From positions 312,501 to 376,500 of the forward strand of contig NC_009397.2 in assembly GCF_000002875.2 (NCBI RefSeq): a stretch of 64,000 nt of DNA. The letters are read 5' to 3'. Numbering within the stretch: position 1 is the stretch's first letter; every line of letters begins with the position of its first letter. Below the pieces are notes generated by a model. It saw only the letters and a list, made by a program, of their open reading frames with translations. It did not search any database and was not told the DNA's origin. Origin of the DNA: Leishmania infantum JPCM5 (taxonomy: Eukaryota > Euglenozoa > Kinetoplastea > Trypanosomatida > Trypanosomatidae). A program made the position numbers and the translations under genes. Shown here piece after piece: positions 1 through 9,422 of the stretch.

Positions 1-1908
1 GTGGAGAGTGAACGTGAAGCCGGGTCGGGTGTTCCAAGCCGGCCTCGCCGCCGCCTCGCGCGGGGCGGCGGCGGCAGCGGTTGTCGGCTTTTCCTGCTCA
101 CCGGAGGCGAACAAAAAGGCGTTCACGAGCTGCACATTGCGCCAGACGTGATACACAAAGAAAGCGTCCGGCGGGGCCAGCGATGTGGCAGCCGCGGCGT
201 GCTCTGAGCCGCTGCTGTTGCTGCCCGGCAGCGGGAACTGACAGCTTGGCCTGCTAGTCGGCGGCATCTCCTGCACCGCGGCGGCGTTGGTGAGACTTAC
301 CGAGAAGCCCGTTGTCCGGCGCAACAGTGACTGCATCTCTGCCACGCGGCGCTCCGTAGAGGGTGGAGGAGCGTCTGCGCCGCTGCCTACTGTTCCAGCA
401 GCAGCACCAGCAGCGGCGAGGTAGGCCTCCCAGATGGGGCTGAAGATGTTGTGCAGGACATCCCCAAAGAAGAGCGACCGCGACGCGCGAGAGGAGGATG
501 CGGATGAAGGACTGTGGCCCTCTGCTACCGTGGAATGCTGCTGATGGTGCCGCCGTTGCTGCAGCGCTCCCTCCGTGCCGGCGCTGTAGGCATCTTGCAC
601 CACATGAAATCGGAAGAACAGGCCCGGGCACGACTCCAGCAGCCCACTCATCGCGCACCACCGTGCCAGCCGTGGTAGCTCCTCCACATCCTTGCCGGAC
701 ACGGTCAGCTCCAGCTCCAGTCGGTCGTAACAGGTGCCGGAGGTGAGGACGCGCGTGAGGATTGGCCGCAGGAGAAGCGCCAGCAGCTCGCCCTCTCCAT
801 CGGCGCCGCCAGAAGTGCTCAGCAGGGGCCGGAGAAGCCGACTGGCATGAGCAGCACGGGGATTATCACCCGAGTCTGCGAGCTGCTGCAGGCTAAGCCA
901 TCGGTCCTCAGAGTCAGCGGCGTAGCTCGGGCGCAGGCAGAGTCCCTCCTCTGTCAGCACTCGCTCCGACACGGCCACGCCACTGCCAAAGAAGCGCCGC
1001 ACCGCCTCCTCGACGGAGATGCGCGACACTGTGTCCGACGCACTGCTGCTGTCACTGTCGCCAGGTGTCGTCCCTTTCGCGTGCGCCTCGCCGATGGTGT
1101 CCTCGGTGTACAGCGGGTAGCTTGGCCGATCCCGGCGCAGCTCTTCGATGAACTTAACCACCGATGCGGCGCTCACACATGTCTCGACGCGGCGCAGGTC
1201 GCACTTGGGCGCGCGCTTGATGTCGCCGCCGCCAAAGGTGGGGTGGTACTCATCCTCGCGACCGCCGTTGTAGGCGCGGTAGAGGCTGAAGCGGCTCTGC
1301 AGCACCTTAATTCGCGGCTCGCATGCGCTGAAGACTTCACCGCTGCTGATGAGGCCACTGAGACGGTCGAGGCGGCCGAGGAAGGCTTTGTAGCTGAACA
1401 GCGGATGCGAGCGAAGCTCCCTCGCTAGCGGGATGGCGGCGTCGCCCGGGGACGGAGAGGTAGCGGCCTCGGCTGGCGGGGAGGAGAGCGGCTGCAGTTG
1501 CGGCGGCGCGGCCACCGCCCGGGATAGGGCGCTCCAGACAGCCGAAGGGACGAGCAAGCCGTCCAGCTCTGCAACGGCGACTAAAGATGGCGTCACAGCT
1601 GCTGCTGCTTCGGAGGCGGGGGTGCAGCCCTGGAAGAAGTCTACCAGCGCTTTCAAGAGCGGCGCTGCTGCCGTCGCATGCGCGACGTGCTCTCGGTACA
1701 TGTGCTTGTCAGTGAAGGTGGAGACGAGCTGACCCACCGCGCTGCTGTGTTCTGCGTCGCGCAAGTGCAGCCCCAGCCGTGCCGCCGCGGAGACGGACTG
1801 CACGTCGCCGATGATCTGCAGCGCCTCCAGCAATAGTGGCGCCCCCTTGTGAAAGGCTGCATCGCCGACGTCATTGTGGAGGAGGATGTCGTGCCACTGC
1901 TGCTGCAT
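1..1908 (-). CDS. AMP deaminase-like protein, 5' part (636 codons; runs off the left edge)
   Basis: AMP deaminases hydrolyse AMP to IMP and ammonia using a metal held by His/Asp residues. The frame opens at the ATG at 1906-1908 and stays open to base 1. The order of AMPD landmarks is clear: a segment like the one before the first metal motif (EPRIKVLQSRFSLY, about 1270-1315), then RRVETCVSAASVVKF where the family has RKVDTHIHAAA..LLRF (about 1156-1197), then LELELTVSGKDVEELPRLAR (about 675-735), DVLHNIFSPIWEA (about 424-462), and APPDAFFVYHVWRNVQLVN (about 121-177) matching the family NPPYSYYLYYLYANI block. The two metal-ligand histidines of HxH are Cys244 and Ser246, so activity is doubtful. 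Long Ala/Ser/Pro-rich inserts separate the blocks. The last metal motifs lie outside the window. Family is fairly sure; catalysis is not supported by what is visible. Confidence 0.75.
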   Translation of the reverse strand, partial: MQQQWHDILLHNDVGDAAFHKGAPLLLEALQIIGDVQSVSAAARLGLHLRDAEHSSAVGQLVSTFTDKHMYREHVAHATAAAPLLKALVDFFQGCTPASEAAAAVTPSLVAVAELDGLLVPSAVWSALSRAVAAPPQLQPLSSPPAEAATSPSPGDAAIPLARELRSHPLFSYKAFLGRLDRLSGLISSGEVFSACEPRIKVLQSRFSLYRAYNGGREDEYHPTFGGGDIKRAPKCDLRRVETCVSAASVVKFIEELRRDRPSYPLYTEDTIGEAHAKGTTPGDSDSSSASDTVSRISVEEAVRRFFGSGVAVSERVLTEEGLCLRPSYAADSEDRWLSLQQLADSGDNPRAAHASRLLRPLLSTSGGADGEGELLALLLRPILTRVLTSGTCYDRLELELTVSGKDVEELPRLARWCAMSGLLESCPGLFFRFHVVQDAYSAGTEGALQQRRHHQQHSTVAEGHSPSSASSSRASRSLFFGDVLHNIFSPIWEAYLAAAGAAAGTVGSGADAPPPSTERRVAEMQSLLRRTTGFSVSLTNAAAVQEMPPTSRPSCQFPLPGSNSSGSEHAAAATSLAPPDAFFVYHVWRNVQLVNAFLFASGEQEKPTTAAAAAPREAAARPAWNTRPGFTFTLH

Positions 1909-2809
1909 ATTTGAAGGACGCCCCCAAAGGTGGATGAGGGTGGTGGTGGCGTGGCGTGGCGCAGAGCGAGCGATGGGAGGGGGGGGCTGCGTGCCTTGTG
2001 GTCGGTGTGCCGCGATGGAGATGCCCTCGCGAGAGCGGCGCTGAGGAAAGACAGAGAAGGAAAAGCAACAAAATCAAAGGAAAGGCAGGCTGACCTGATA
2101 TAGACGTCGCTCCGCGGCCGATGCGCACGCGTGGGTTCGGGCACTTGGATTCGCGCCTGTGAAGGCGGCGAGACGCACAAACTCGTGGACGCGTTTTGCG
2201 GACAACCGCAGCCGCAGCAGCCTCACATTCGTGCGCACAGAGGTACACGCACCGCACCCAGGGAACTTCAGCGCGCCGCCAACGGCGTGGCATCTCTCGC
2301 CAGGGGTTGGGACTTCGCTTTCGCGGGGCGCGCAAGAGAGCACCAGAGATCGCGAGGGGCGGGGAAATGCGACAGCAGCCCACCCCTTCAGCTGCTGAAG
2401 GATCCAAGGGTTGCACGGCATCCTGCTGGCCACCTCTGTCTGTCCTGCATGGCTGGTCACTGCTGTCGATGACACGAGGGAGGTTCGTCCTCGGGGACAA
2501 CACCGACAGCGGCGCGAATGGGCACTGGCGCTGCGCAAAAGTCGCATGTGAGTGCGCGTCTGTAGAGAACGAGAGGATTTTAGTCGAGCAGCACGCCCCC
2601 ACCATACAAGTGCAACTCGACACTTACGAACACACACAAGCGCGCACAAGCAGCCACTGCTTAGAACTCAACCTTTAAGACGGTTAATCGTAGTGTACAA
2701 GGCAACGAGGGCACCATCGTGCCCTCCTATCACGGCCTTCAGCGCCGTCCGTGCGCTGCGCACACATACACACGAGAGAGAGAGAGGTGGCGAGGCGCAT
2801 CTGACAGGG
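1909..2809. other. Intergenic region between the CCDC137-like gene and the AMPD-like gene
   Basis: No convincing gene. Overlapping minus-strand frames here are Arg/Ser/His-rich, mutually overlapping and unlike known proteins. The stretch should hold the 3' UTR of the 2810-4282 gene and the 5' UTR of the AMPD-like gene, including the candidate splice acceptor at 2041-2042. A short GA run lies near 2772-2784. Confidence 0.6.
2041..2090 (-). promoter_or_regulatory. Candidate spliced-leader acceptor and polypyrimidine tract for the AMPD-like gene
   Basis: On the minus strand a CT-rich tract ends in TTTCCTCAG, with the AG at 2041-2042. The AG is about 133 nt upstream of the ATG at 1908. This fits a trypanosomatid trans-splice acceptor. 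Inferred from composition only. Confidence 0.5.
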
Positions 2810-4282
2810 CTAAGCGAAGAGCGGAAACTCGTGCTTCATGTCGACGCCTTTGCGCTCCGCTACTTCCTTTCGCCGATTGCGCTGGTACGTCGCCATCACG
2901 CGGTCACGCAGTGCTTCGAACTCCTTTTCCTTGCTCATGCGCGCCGCCGTGCCGTCCGCATGTGTCGTGTGCGTGATGGCAGGCGCAAGTCCAAGCCGAG
3001 CAAGGCGTTTCTGCTGCGCCAGCCGGCCTCCACCAGCGAGGAGGCGGTGCCGCTCGGCGGCGTCAACACCGCCGTGGACGCGACGGTCTTCCTCACGCTC
3101 CAGCGCACTTGCGAGTCGCGACACGGCAGCGTTGCGGTTCGGCACAACGTCGAACACAGGTGGGGCCTCCACCCGCTCACCGTAGCGCACAACATCGACC
3201 AGCTCGTAAAAGTCCTGCGGCCTCCGCTCCGCGCCGCGTTTTTCGACGCGGCTCGCGTCCGCCTCTGCTGCCCGGTCCTCGACGTTGGGGTTGAAAGAGA
3301 TGCGCTTGCGCTGCCGCTGCGGCGCCGTCTCTTCGGAGCCTTCGCCATCGCCGCGGTCAGCGTGGCCGTTCGCGTGCTCGCCTGCGCCAGATGATGTTTC
3401 ACGGCGACGCTTGCGTGCCTCACCATTGCCATTGTAGCGGCGTGTCTCGGCAGTGGCGACCTCCGCCGCCTTGCGTTGAGACGCGTTCTCTTCCTCTTCC
3501 CTCTTCATGCTCCGCAGCTTGCGCTCGAAGGCGAGGTTCACGCGCTCGCGTACATCATCGGCAGTCTCCGCTTCCTCACCGTCACCACCTTTGCCCTTCT
3601 TGCGGCCCCGTTTACCGACGCCGTTGGCGGTCTTGGCGTACTTGTCTAGCTCCTCTTCGATTGCCTGCAGCTGCGCCGCGACGCGGGCCCGGCGCGCCTC
3701 CTGCTTACGCTTGTGCTTCCGCTCCTTCTTCCGGGCGATGATCTCTTCGACAGAGCGCGGTCCATCGCTGACGCTGTCCTTGCCCGTGGCGACGGTCGAT
3801 CGACCATGGCGACTGCTCGGTGGCTGCAGGACTGCGCCGACGGAGGCGCTGAGCTCCTCATTCAGAGAGGCGAACTCCGCTTGCTTCTTTGGCTTCCTTG
3901 GCATCGATGCGGCGGGTGTCGTGACGGCCGTCGCCGCAGCAGTCCTTGCTGTTCCATCCTCTGCCGCCGCGTGTGCCTCCTTCGACTTTCCCCCGCTGCC
4001 GCTGCTTGCGGCGCTGGGGCGCACTCCCGCGTTGTGCGTCTGCCGCTCCTTCTCCAGCGCGGCGCGCCTTGCCTGTTGCCGGGAGCGCTTCTCCTGCAGA
4101 TATTCGAAGATGTGGCGCTGGCTGTGCGGAATACTGTCGAGGCTGCCCATCGTCTGCGCCGTCGGCACCTGATTTGCCATCTTCGCCCGCTTCTGCTCTC
4201 GCTGGAACGGCGACAGCTTGGCGTTCTTGTTGCGCTTGTGCGTGTGCGACTTGTGGCGCGGCACGCGATCACGACGGGCCAT
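2810..4282 (-). CDS. Basic coiled-coil protein, CCDC137-like (490 aa)
   Basis: The ATG at 4280-4282 starts a 490-residue, strongly basic protein with a Lys/Arg/His-rich N-terminus (RHKSHTHKRNKNAK). Two Lys/Glu/Arg-rich helical stretches follow, likely coiled coils, separated by low-complexity Ala/Gly/Ser. Near the C-terminus a phrase of the form DVVRYGERVEAPP is followed by a helix with EALRDRVMATYQRNRR. The pair resembles the end of CCDC137-type proteins (a D-V-V-x-F/Y-G-E-x-x-PP segment and an E-R-x-x-V-x-x-Y-R helix), which are nuclear/nucleolar in animals. A nuclear or ribosome-biogenesis role is inferred only from that and from the basic composition. It lies downstream of the 5105-6493 gene in the same cluster. 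It could instead be an unrelated basic protein. Confidence 0.55.
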   Translation of the reverse strand: MARRDRVPRHKSHTHKRNKNAKLSPFQREQKRAKMANQVPTAQTMGSLDSIPHSQRHIFEYLQEKRSRQQARRAALEKERQTHNAGVRPSAASSGSGGKSKEAHAAAEDGTARTAAATAVTTPAASMPRKPKKQAEFASLNEELSASVGAVLQPPSSRHGRSTVATGKDSVSDGPRSVEEIIARKKERKHKRKQEARRARVAAQLQAIEEELDKYAKTANGVGKRGRKKGKGGDGEEAETADDVRERVNLAFERKLRSMKREEEENASQRKAAEVATAETRRYNGNGEARKRRRETSSGAGEHANGHADRGDGEGSEETAPQRQRKRISFNPNVEDRAAEADASRVEKRGAERRPQDFYELVDVVRYGERVEAPPVFDVVPNRNAAVSRLASALEREEDRRVHGGVDAAERHRLLAGGGRLAQQKRLARLGLAPAITHTTHADGTAARMSKEKEFEALRDRVMATYQRNRRKEVAERKGVDMKHEFPLFA

Positions 4283-5104
4283 GATGCGGAGGAACGCGCG
4301 CCCCCCTCACAAACACCGAGAAAGGCGCAGAGGGCGCAAGGCAATGAGAGATGTACACGTATGTATATATATATGCGTGTGTGTGCGCGTGCGCGCACGC
4401 TGTGCCTCAGGTGTGATGGTAATACTTGGAAGCGAAGATCGCGGGCCATGTGAGCAGAGGTGAGGTTGGGCGGATACGGTCAGCCAAACAGTGACGGGGT
4501 GCCGTCACGAAAGGGGGGGGTTGCGAAGAGAAAGATCTCAAGGGCAGCAGCAGCAGCAGCAGCCGCGAGGATTCTGTGAAAAGGCATCTGCTTGCGTGTG
4601 TGTGTCCTGGAAGGCGCTGACGCCGTTACTTGTTGCACAACGAGGCCTCTCTTGCACACACACACACACACGCATCACCGCTAACCGCCACCACCATCAC
4701 CCCAAAAGTGCAGATGTGCGTGCAAGTGCGCTGCTTATACAGCGTTTCTTTTTTTTTTTCGTTTCGTTTTCGCTGCAGCGTTGGGTCTTATGTGGGTACC
4801 GATCGAGGATGTGCGCACGTCTTCCGCAGCGCGCAACGGCTGCTACTACTGCGAAGTACACAGTGGTCGACACCACTCCGGCACGCAACGTGCCATGAAC
4901 AGAAAGAGGATGCGAGAATGCAGCACACGCACGCACGCACACTCGACCCATACGCCGTTATTGAGTTAACCGGGTCGAATCATCCATGCCGTACACACAT
5001 CAACATACCAGAAGGCAGACCTTCCCACCCTCACACGTACGCACGCTCAGGGTGCACCAAACCACATGCGAGTCGATGAGGAGGCAACGCTGCTGACTCG
5101 TATG
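4283..5104. other. Intergenic region
   Basis: No gene seen. It holds a CAG run (about 4542-4562), short AC repeats (about 4658-4674 and 4922-4940), a T-run near 4748-4759 and a TA/TG stretch near 4365-4395. Purine-rich plus-strand blocks near 4318-4350 and 4505-4560 would be pyrimidine tracts in the minus transcript. Confidence 0.6.
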
Positions 5105-6493
5105 TTACTCGTTCACGCTCTCGTTCTCCTGCGTGCGCACATACTCGGCGTTAGTGCGGGAGAGCGGGTCGGAGAAGATGAGCGACACACGCAGACCAGG
5201 CTCCAACTCGAACTGGTCCAGCAGTTGCTTCGCCTTGAAGAGCGACTCGGCGTCGAGGAAAACAACGCGGAGGTGCCGCTCATAGAGAGACCAGCAGGAC
5301 AGGAAGCCGGGAAGGTCGCGCAGACGACCGCGCACGCGCTGCAGCGGTACCCGGGACGAGAGCGCCGCCACCGCCGTCACAAAGTCCTTCTGGCGGCGCG
5401 GGAACTGCTTGATGATCGTGGCCGACTTCGACTTTGTCAGCCGCCTGGAACGCCTGCCACCGTTGTCGGCTTCTTGATCAACGCCGTCCTCCGTCGTCTT
5501 ACCACGCTCGTGTGCCGTGGCGCCATCCTCTTCCATGCCCTCCTCGTCGCCATCTGGCGCCTCCGTCTTGACTCGCTGCAGAGACGGGGCGCCGGCGTTG
5601 CGGTCCTCTTCGTCGACGCGCTGCCGCTTCTTACGGGAAGCAGGCACCGTCGCTGGAGTGGCGGCGCTGCCTCGCCTGTCCGCGTCGGCGTCTTCTGCGA
5701 CCCCATTAGCCTCCTCGCTCTTAACACCAGTGACATCGGTGCCGCCCGCGCCGCCAGGCGCAGAACCTTTATCGATGCGCAGCAGCACTTCGTCTGCTTG
5801 TCGCCCAGGCAAGTGCACGCTCACGGGCAGGTGCTCCTCGAAGTAGTGCTGCCGGCGCAGCCACAGGGCCAGCTGCTCGACTGCGCCAACGTTGGCCAAC
5901 GCCGTCGCCTCCGAGACGTCCTCGGCTGGCGCAGTCGTGTCTTTTTCTGCCAGCTTCGCTGACGAGGAGGCCGTCGGCGCCGCCGTTGACTTGGAGTCTG
6001 CCGCCGGCGTTGACGGCCGCCGAGAGGTTTTGGTTAGCTTCATGGGTGCGAAGTCGGCGTTGGCCGGCCCGTAGAGGCTGATCTCCGCGGAGCGGGTCTC
6101 GGTGCGGCAGCGGACAGCGTAGCTGCAGCCACGCACCGCGCCGATCAGGCGCCGCGACTGCGGCCCGCCCTCGTGAACAAGCCGCTCCACATCCAGCGTT
6201 TCCTCGTAGTCGCTGCGCAGGCTGCAGTAGTAGGGCAGGCAGGCTCTGTGCAACTTGCCAAAATCGTTCTCAACGTTTGTGATAATGACCGTGTGCGTGA
6301 CCTTTTCGGACTCCTTGGCCTGGGCCGCCGCGCCTCTTCTTTCGGTCTTGCCCTTCGCGTGCACGGGTGTGCGGGGCCCCTGGGGCCGCTTCCCGCTAGT
6401 GCCCGCGTTGCCGCTGGTGTTGGCCCTTGCAGGATGTGCGGTGCGAGACGTCGAAGGCGTGCCGCCCGGCTTCGTTGAGGCGCTGCTTTTCAT
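5105..6493 (-). CDS. Conserved-looking hypothetical protein with a possible RRM/calcipressin-like C-terminus (462 aa)
   Basis: I do not recognise this gene with certainty. I chose the ATG at 6491-6493 (MKSSASTKPGG) because the frame further upstream encodes only Cys/Leu/Ser/His-rich low-complexity sequence typical of a translated 5' UTR. Residues 1-65 are Ser/Thr/Gly/Pro/Lys-rich. A compact block follows, with HTVIITNVEND and a beta-rich section around RRLIGAVRGCSYAVRCR. A long Ala/Glu/Asp/Lys-rich linker contains basic KKRQR and RRSRR patches that could be nuclear signals. The last ~90 residues read LSCWSLYERHLRVVFLD, then a helix, then LRVSLIFSDPLSR. This is a beta-alpha-beta pattern like the RRM fold of calcipressins (R-R-x-R-V-x-F ... 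L-x-L-Y-F). The fold call is weak. Confidence 0.6.
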   Translation of the reverse strand: MKSSASTKPGGTPSTSRTAHPARANTSGNAGTSGKRPQGPRTPVHAKGKTERRGAAAQAKESEKVTHTVIITNVENDFGKLHRACLPYYCSLRSDYEETLDVERLVHEGGPQSRRLIGAVRGCSYAVRCRTETRSAEISLYGPANADFAPMKLTKTSRRPSTPAADSKSTAAPTASSSAKLAEKDTTAPAEDVSEATALANVGAVEQLALWLRRQHYFEEHLPVSVHLPGRQADEVLLRIDKGSAPGGAGGTDVTGVKSEEANGVAEDADADRRGSAATPATVPASRKKRQRVDEEDRNAGAPSLQRVKTEAPDGDEEGMEEDGATAHERGKTTEDGVDQEADNGGRRSRRLTKSKSATIIKQFPRRQKDFVTAVAALSSRVPLQRVRGRLRDLPGFLSCWSLYERHLRVVFLDAESLFKAKQLLDQFELEPGLRVSLIFSDPLSRTNAEYVRTQENESVNE

Positions 6494-7354
6494 TGCAGAC
6501 GTGGGCGTGCAAGACGAGGGAGGAGGGACGGCGTTGGCGACAGATGAGCGGAGGTAAGGGGGCAAAGGAAGGAGACGATTAGCTCCTACAAATCTGCTTG
6601 ATGTGTGCACTAAGACGTGCTGGTGTGCGTGCGCGTGCGTGCATGTGTGAGGTTGCGCGTGTGGGATTTCCGGTGGGGGCACCACACGGCAACGCAGGAG
6701 GAAGGGATAGAGAGCGGGGAGTGCAGAAGAGTCCAAGCAACATGCACGCGGAGGGCGGCGACGATCGGGTGCGGGGCATGTGTGGGTGGGCTTCTGGCAG
6801 CAGCGGGAGGAGGAGCAGGATGCGCGGGTCGGGCATGTGACGACGACAACAGCAAAGACGATAAATATGTATGTACGTGTATATCCCCGTAAACCGCAGC
6901 CTACGCAGACACACAGAGACCCAGCCCCAGGTGCAGACACGCGCAGAGGTGTTCTGGCACCCGATGGTGAGCGCAGATGCGTCAGGAGCAGCAGCAACGA
7001 TAACGAGCGGGGCAGGCAGGCAGACAGACAGCCGACCAGAGAGGTGATGGAGAGGAGCCTGTGCACGCGCGTACAGACGGACAGACGCACGCGCACACGC
7101 AGGGAGAACGGTCAGCAGAGCGTGAGAGGGCGTGGGAATGTGGGGGTGGTACAGAGTAGCAGCCTGGGACTGCGGCGTGTGAGGGACAAACATTCGACGC
7201 ACGTACACGTTGTCGCGCATCCTCCACGTCACAGCTTCCATCGCTTGCTCTTGCCGCCCCGCCGTAGTCGCCCCCCTCCTCCCTCGCCTTCCCTCCTTCC
7301 CATTCTCTTTACACTCTCCCCCTGCTTCCATCTCCTCCACATTGCAGCGCCGTC
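6494..7354. other. Intergenic region
   Basis: No gene supported. Minus-strand frames of 250-300 codons cross it but are Cys/Arg/Pro/Thr-rich and overlap the 5' end of the downstream gene. Purine-rich plus-strand tracts (6698-6730, 6800-6825) would be pyrimidine tracts for splicing of the 5105-6493 gene. A plus-strand CT-rich block lies at 7241-7335. Confidence 0.6.
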
Positions 7355-8338
7355 TCATACCTTTTCGAAACGGTACTTGAGCTTCGACAGGGCCACCAAG
7401 TTGTCTCGGGTGTCGAGCATCGAGCGCACCAGCAGCCCAATACCAAGGTGGAAGAGTGGCTGCCACACGGCCAGCACGTACTCGAGCGCCGCGTTGGTGA
7501 TGCTCTGCAGCGATAGCACCGACGGCGGCTGCAGCCCAAGAGCCGCGTAGGCTCTCTGTGTGGTGCGCTGGCGATGCACCAAGGCGGCCACCCAGAACAG
7601 CGAGCCAAGGCTGGCAAAGGCTGCTGCGGCGTACAGGGCAACCGCCGGATCCGTCTTGACACGCCGGCGCAGGTGGCGGAGGGCGCCCCGCGGCTTCGCG
7701 GCCGGCGCTTCGGCTGAAGGGCCCTCCTCGGGGCGGCGCCTATGCAGGTCCCGGGGCTCCGTCCGTGTGAGGTCCTCGACGTTTACAGTAAGTCGGCGAC
7801 ACGCCACGTAGCAGCTGTACCCCGCCCACAACAGCAGCGCAATGCTGTAGAGCACCACCAAGGCGGAGAGGAGTGTCACCGCTCCGCCGGATCGCACGTT
7901 GACCCCGGCGGCCGTGCGGCGGTTCATGTACTCATGCACGTACTTGCGCTGTGCGGCACGCTGCTCCGCGTCCAGCGCCGCCAGCGCTTCGACAAGAGTT
8001 TGTGACGGTGCTGTCAACTCCAGCGCAGCTGTCGCTGGCTCCGGTGAGCCTTGCTTGTGTTGCTGGGCTAGCTGTACGAGACTCGCGGCCGCTGCCATAT
8101 CGACGGACACGTCGATCAGCAAGGAGCCGCTCAGCAGGAGGAGCGTGTACACCAACGCCAGCATCGCCTGGAGGCAGACAACAACCTTTAATAGCTGCGC
8201 ACTGCCCCGCAGGGAGCGGGCAAAGTAGGCGATGACCTCCTCCTGCTCACTCGTGCTCAGCACGTCATTGCAGTTGATGAGCGCCTTGGCCTGCTGATCC
8301 CTGTCGGTGAAGTGGTGCTGGCATTGCCGGTAGCGCAT
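7355..8338 (-). CDS. Multipass membrane protein of unknown function (327 aa, about 4 TM segments)
   Basis: The start is the ATG at 8336-8338 (MRYRQCQHHF). The 35 codons upstream in frame are Arg/Ala-rich and look like UTR. Four hydrophobic stretches are visible: VVVCLQAMLALVYTLLLLSG (near residue 55), LLSALVVLYSIALLLWAGY (near 165), ALYAAAAFASLGSLFWVAAL (near 235) and VLAVWQPLFHLGIGLLV (near 290). A charged loop lies after the first TM. A basic, Glu/Pro-rich cytosolic-type loop with RRRPEEGP lies between TM2 and TM3. The C-terminus is basic (KLKYRFEKV). I recognise no family. Four TMs in ~330 residues would suit a peroxisomal, mitochondrial or ER membrane protein, but nothing decides between these. 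Confidence 0.65.
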   Translation of the reverse strand: MRYRQCQHHFTDRDQQAKALINCNDVLSTSEQEEVIAYFARSLRGSAQLLKVVVCLQAMLALVYTLLLLSGSLLIDVSVDMAAAASLVQLAQQHKQGSPEPATAALELTAPSQTLVEALAALDAEQRAAQRKYVHEYMNRRTAAGVNVRSGGAVTLLSALVVLYSIALLLWAGYSCYVACRRLTVNVEDLTRTEPRDLHRRRPEEGPSAEAPAAKPRGALRHLRRRVKTDPAVALYAAAAFASLGSLFWVAALVHRQRTTQRAYAALGLQPPSVLSLQSITNAALEYVLAVWQPLFHLGIGLLVRSMLDTRDNLVALSKLKYRFEKV

Positions 8339-9422
8339 GGCTCTCAGAGAAATGGCGGAGGGGATGGCGCGAAGAAAGTCGCGACAGCGCCCCCTCCCTC
8401 CCCTTCTCTTCTCGGCGATTTCTGTTGCGCTACGCACCAGCACTCGTGATGCGCGCCGTATGCGCGTCCGTGCGTGTCACGGTGCGCTTGCGCACGCACG
8501 CCTCCTCCCTCTCGCTAAGCGAAAGACACGCACGCAGGTGTGTGCCCCGGCGCTTCTTCGATGGAAGCAGGAGCGGGTAGCACGTGCTTTTCCAGCCAGT
8601 GAGCAGATGGGGAGGAGGGCCAAAGACACGGTGTGCCCCCTTCGAGGGCAAGGAAGGCGACACGGCGTGCAGAACGTTAGTGAAGAGAGACTCGAGCTTG
8701 TGCAGAGAGAGAAGCAGCTGAAGGTAAGAGGACAGCGCGGGAGAGAGAGTTGCTAGCGGTGAGGCGGTAGCGCACACGTGCGCTTGCGAGCTTGCGTGCG
8801 ACGACTGAGAGTCGCGAATAGTCCCCCCCCCCCCCCAGTATTGCTTACATGACACACCCACACATTTTCAATGTGAGGGCGGTGGCTCCCTGCAGGCAAC
8901 CACCAAGGAGGCGCTATCATAAGGTCAGGGGAAGCCCCTTCCCCTCTTTCCCTATCAGGCGCACAACTACCTTCGCACTATCACGGTGGCCATAACGCAA
9001 CTGTGTGCGCGTGCATCTTGTTTGCATGGGTAATGTGTTTGTGTACCTTTCCGTCTCGTGCGTGCGCCTGCTTGCGACACGCCTACCGTGTTGAGCGACC
9101 GCGCACACACTTCTCCCCTTAGCAGGAAAGGCAGAGATGAAGAGAAGTGTGCATGCCTGCACAGGGAGAGTGAGGGAAGGCGGCATCGTGGTGTGGATGG
9201 CAGCGTACTACGCCTCCCCCCTCCATACCTCACTCTCCCTCTTCAGCCACGCGGCAGAACTTCTACTGTGCTCTCCCCTCATTATCATCGTTGCCGAGGA
9301 ACTGCCTCAGCGGAATACACTATAAACTTGTGACTCATTACATAGCCGCCATCGCGGTTGCACTGCCGTCGGTATGGTCGACAGGCCGATTGGGGTGCGC
9401 GGCAAGTGCGGCAAGGATGCGC
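8339..9422. other. Intergenic region with a 14-nt C run
   Basis: No gene seen. A run of 14 C lies at 8823-8836 (G14 in the transcript). GA-rich plus-strand tracts lie near 8690-8755. Open frames on either strand are short and compositionally biased. The segment should hold the 3' UTR of the GT69-like gene and the 5' UTR of the TM protein gene. Confidence 0.6.

Noticed and set aside
4960..4985. GGTCGAATC resembling a tRNA B-box
   Set aside because: Flanks do not form a T-stem and no A-box lies at the right distance on either strand.
6579..7466. 295-codon minus-strand frame upstream of the 5105-6493 gene
   Set aside because: Overlaps the 3' end of the TM protein gene in another frame and is Cys/Arg/Ala/Pro/His-rich low complexity; best read as UTR.
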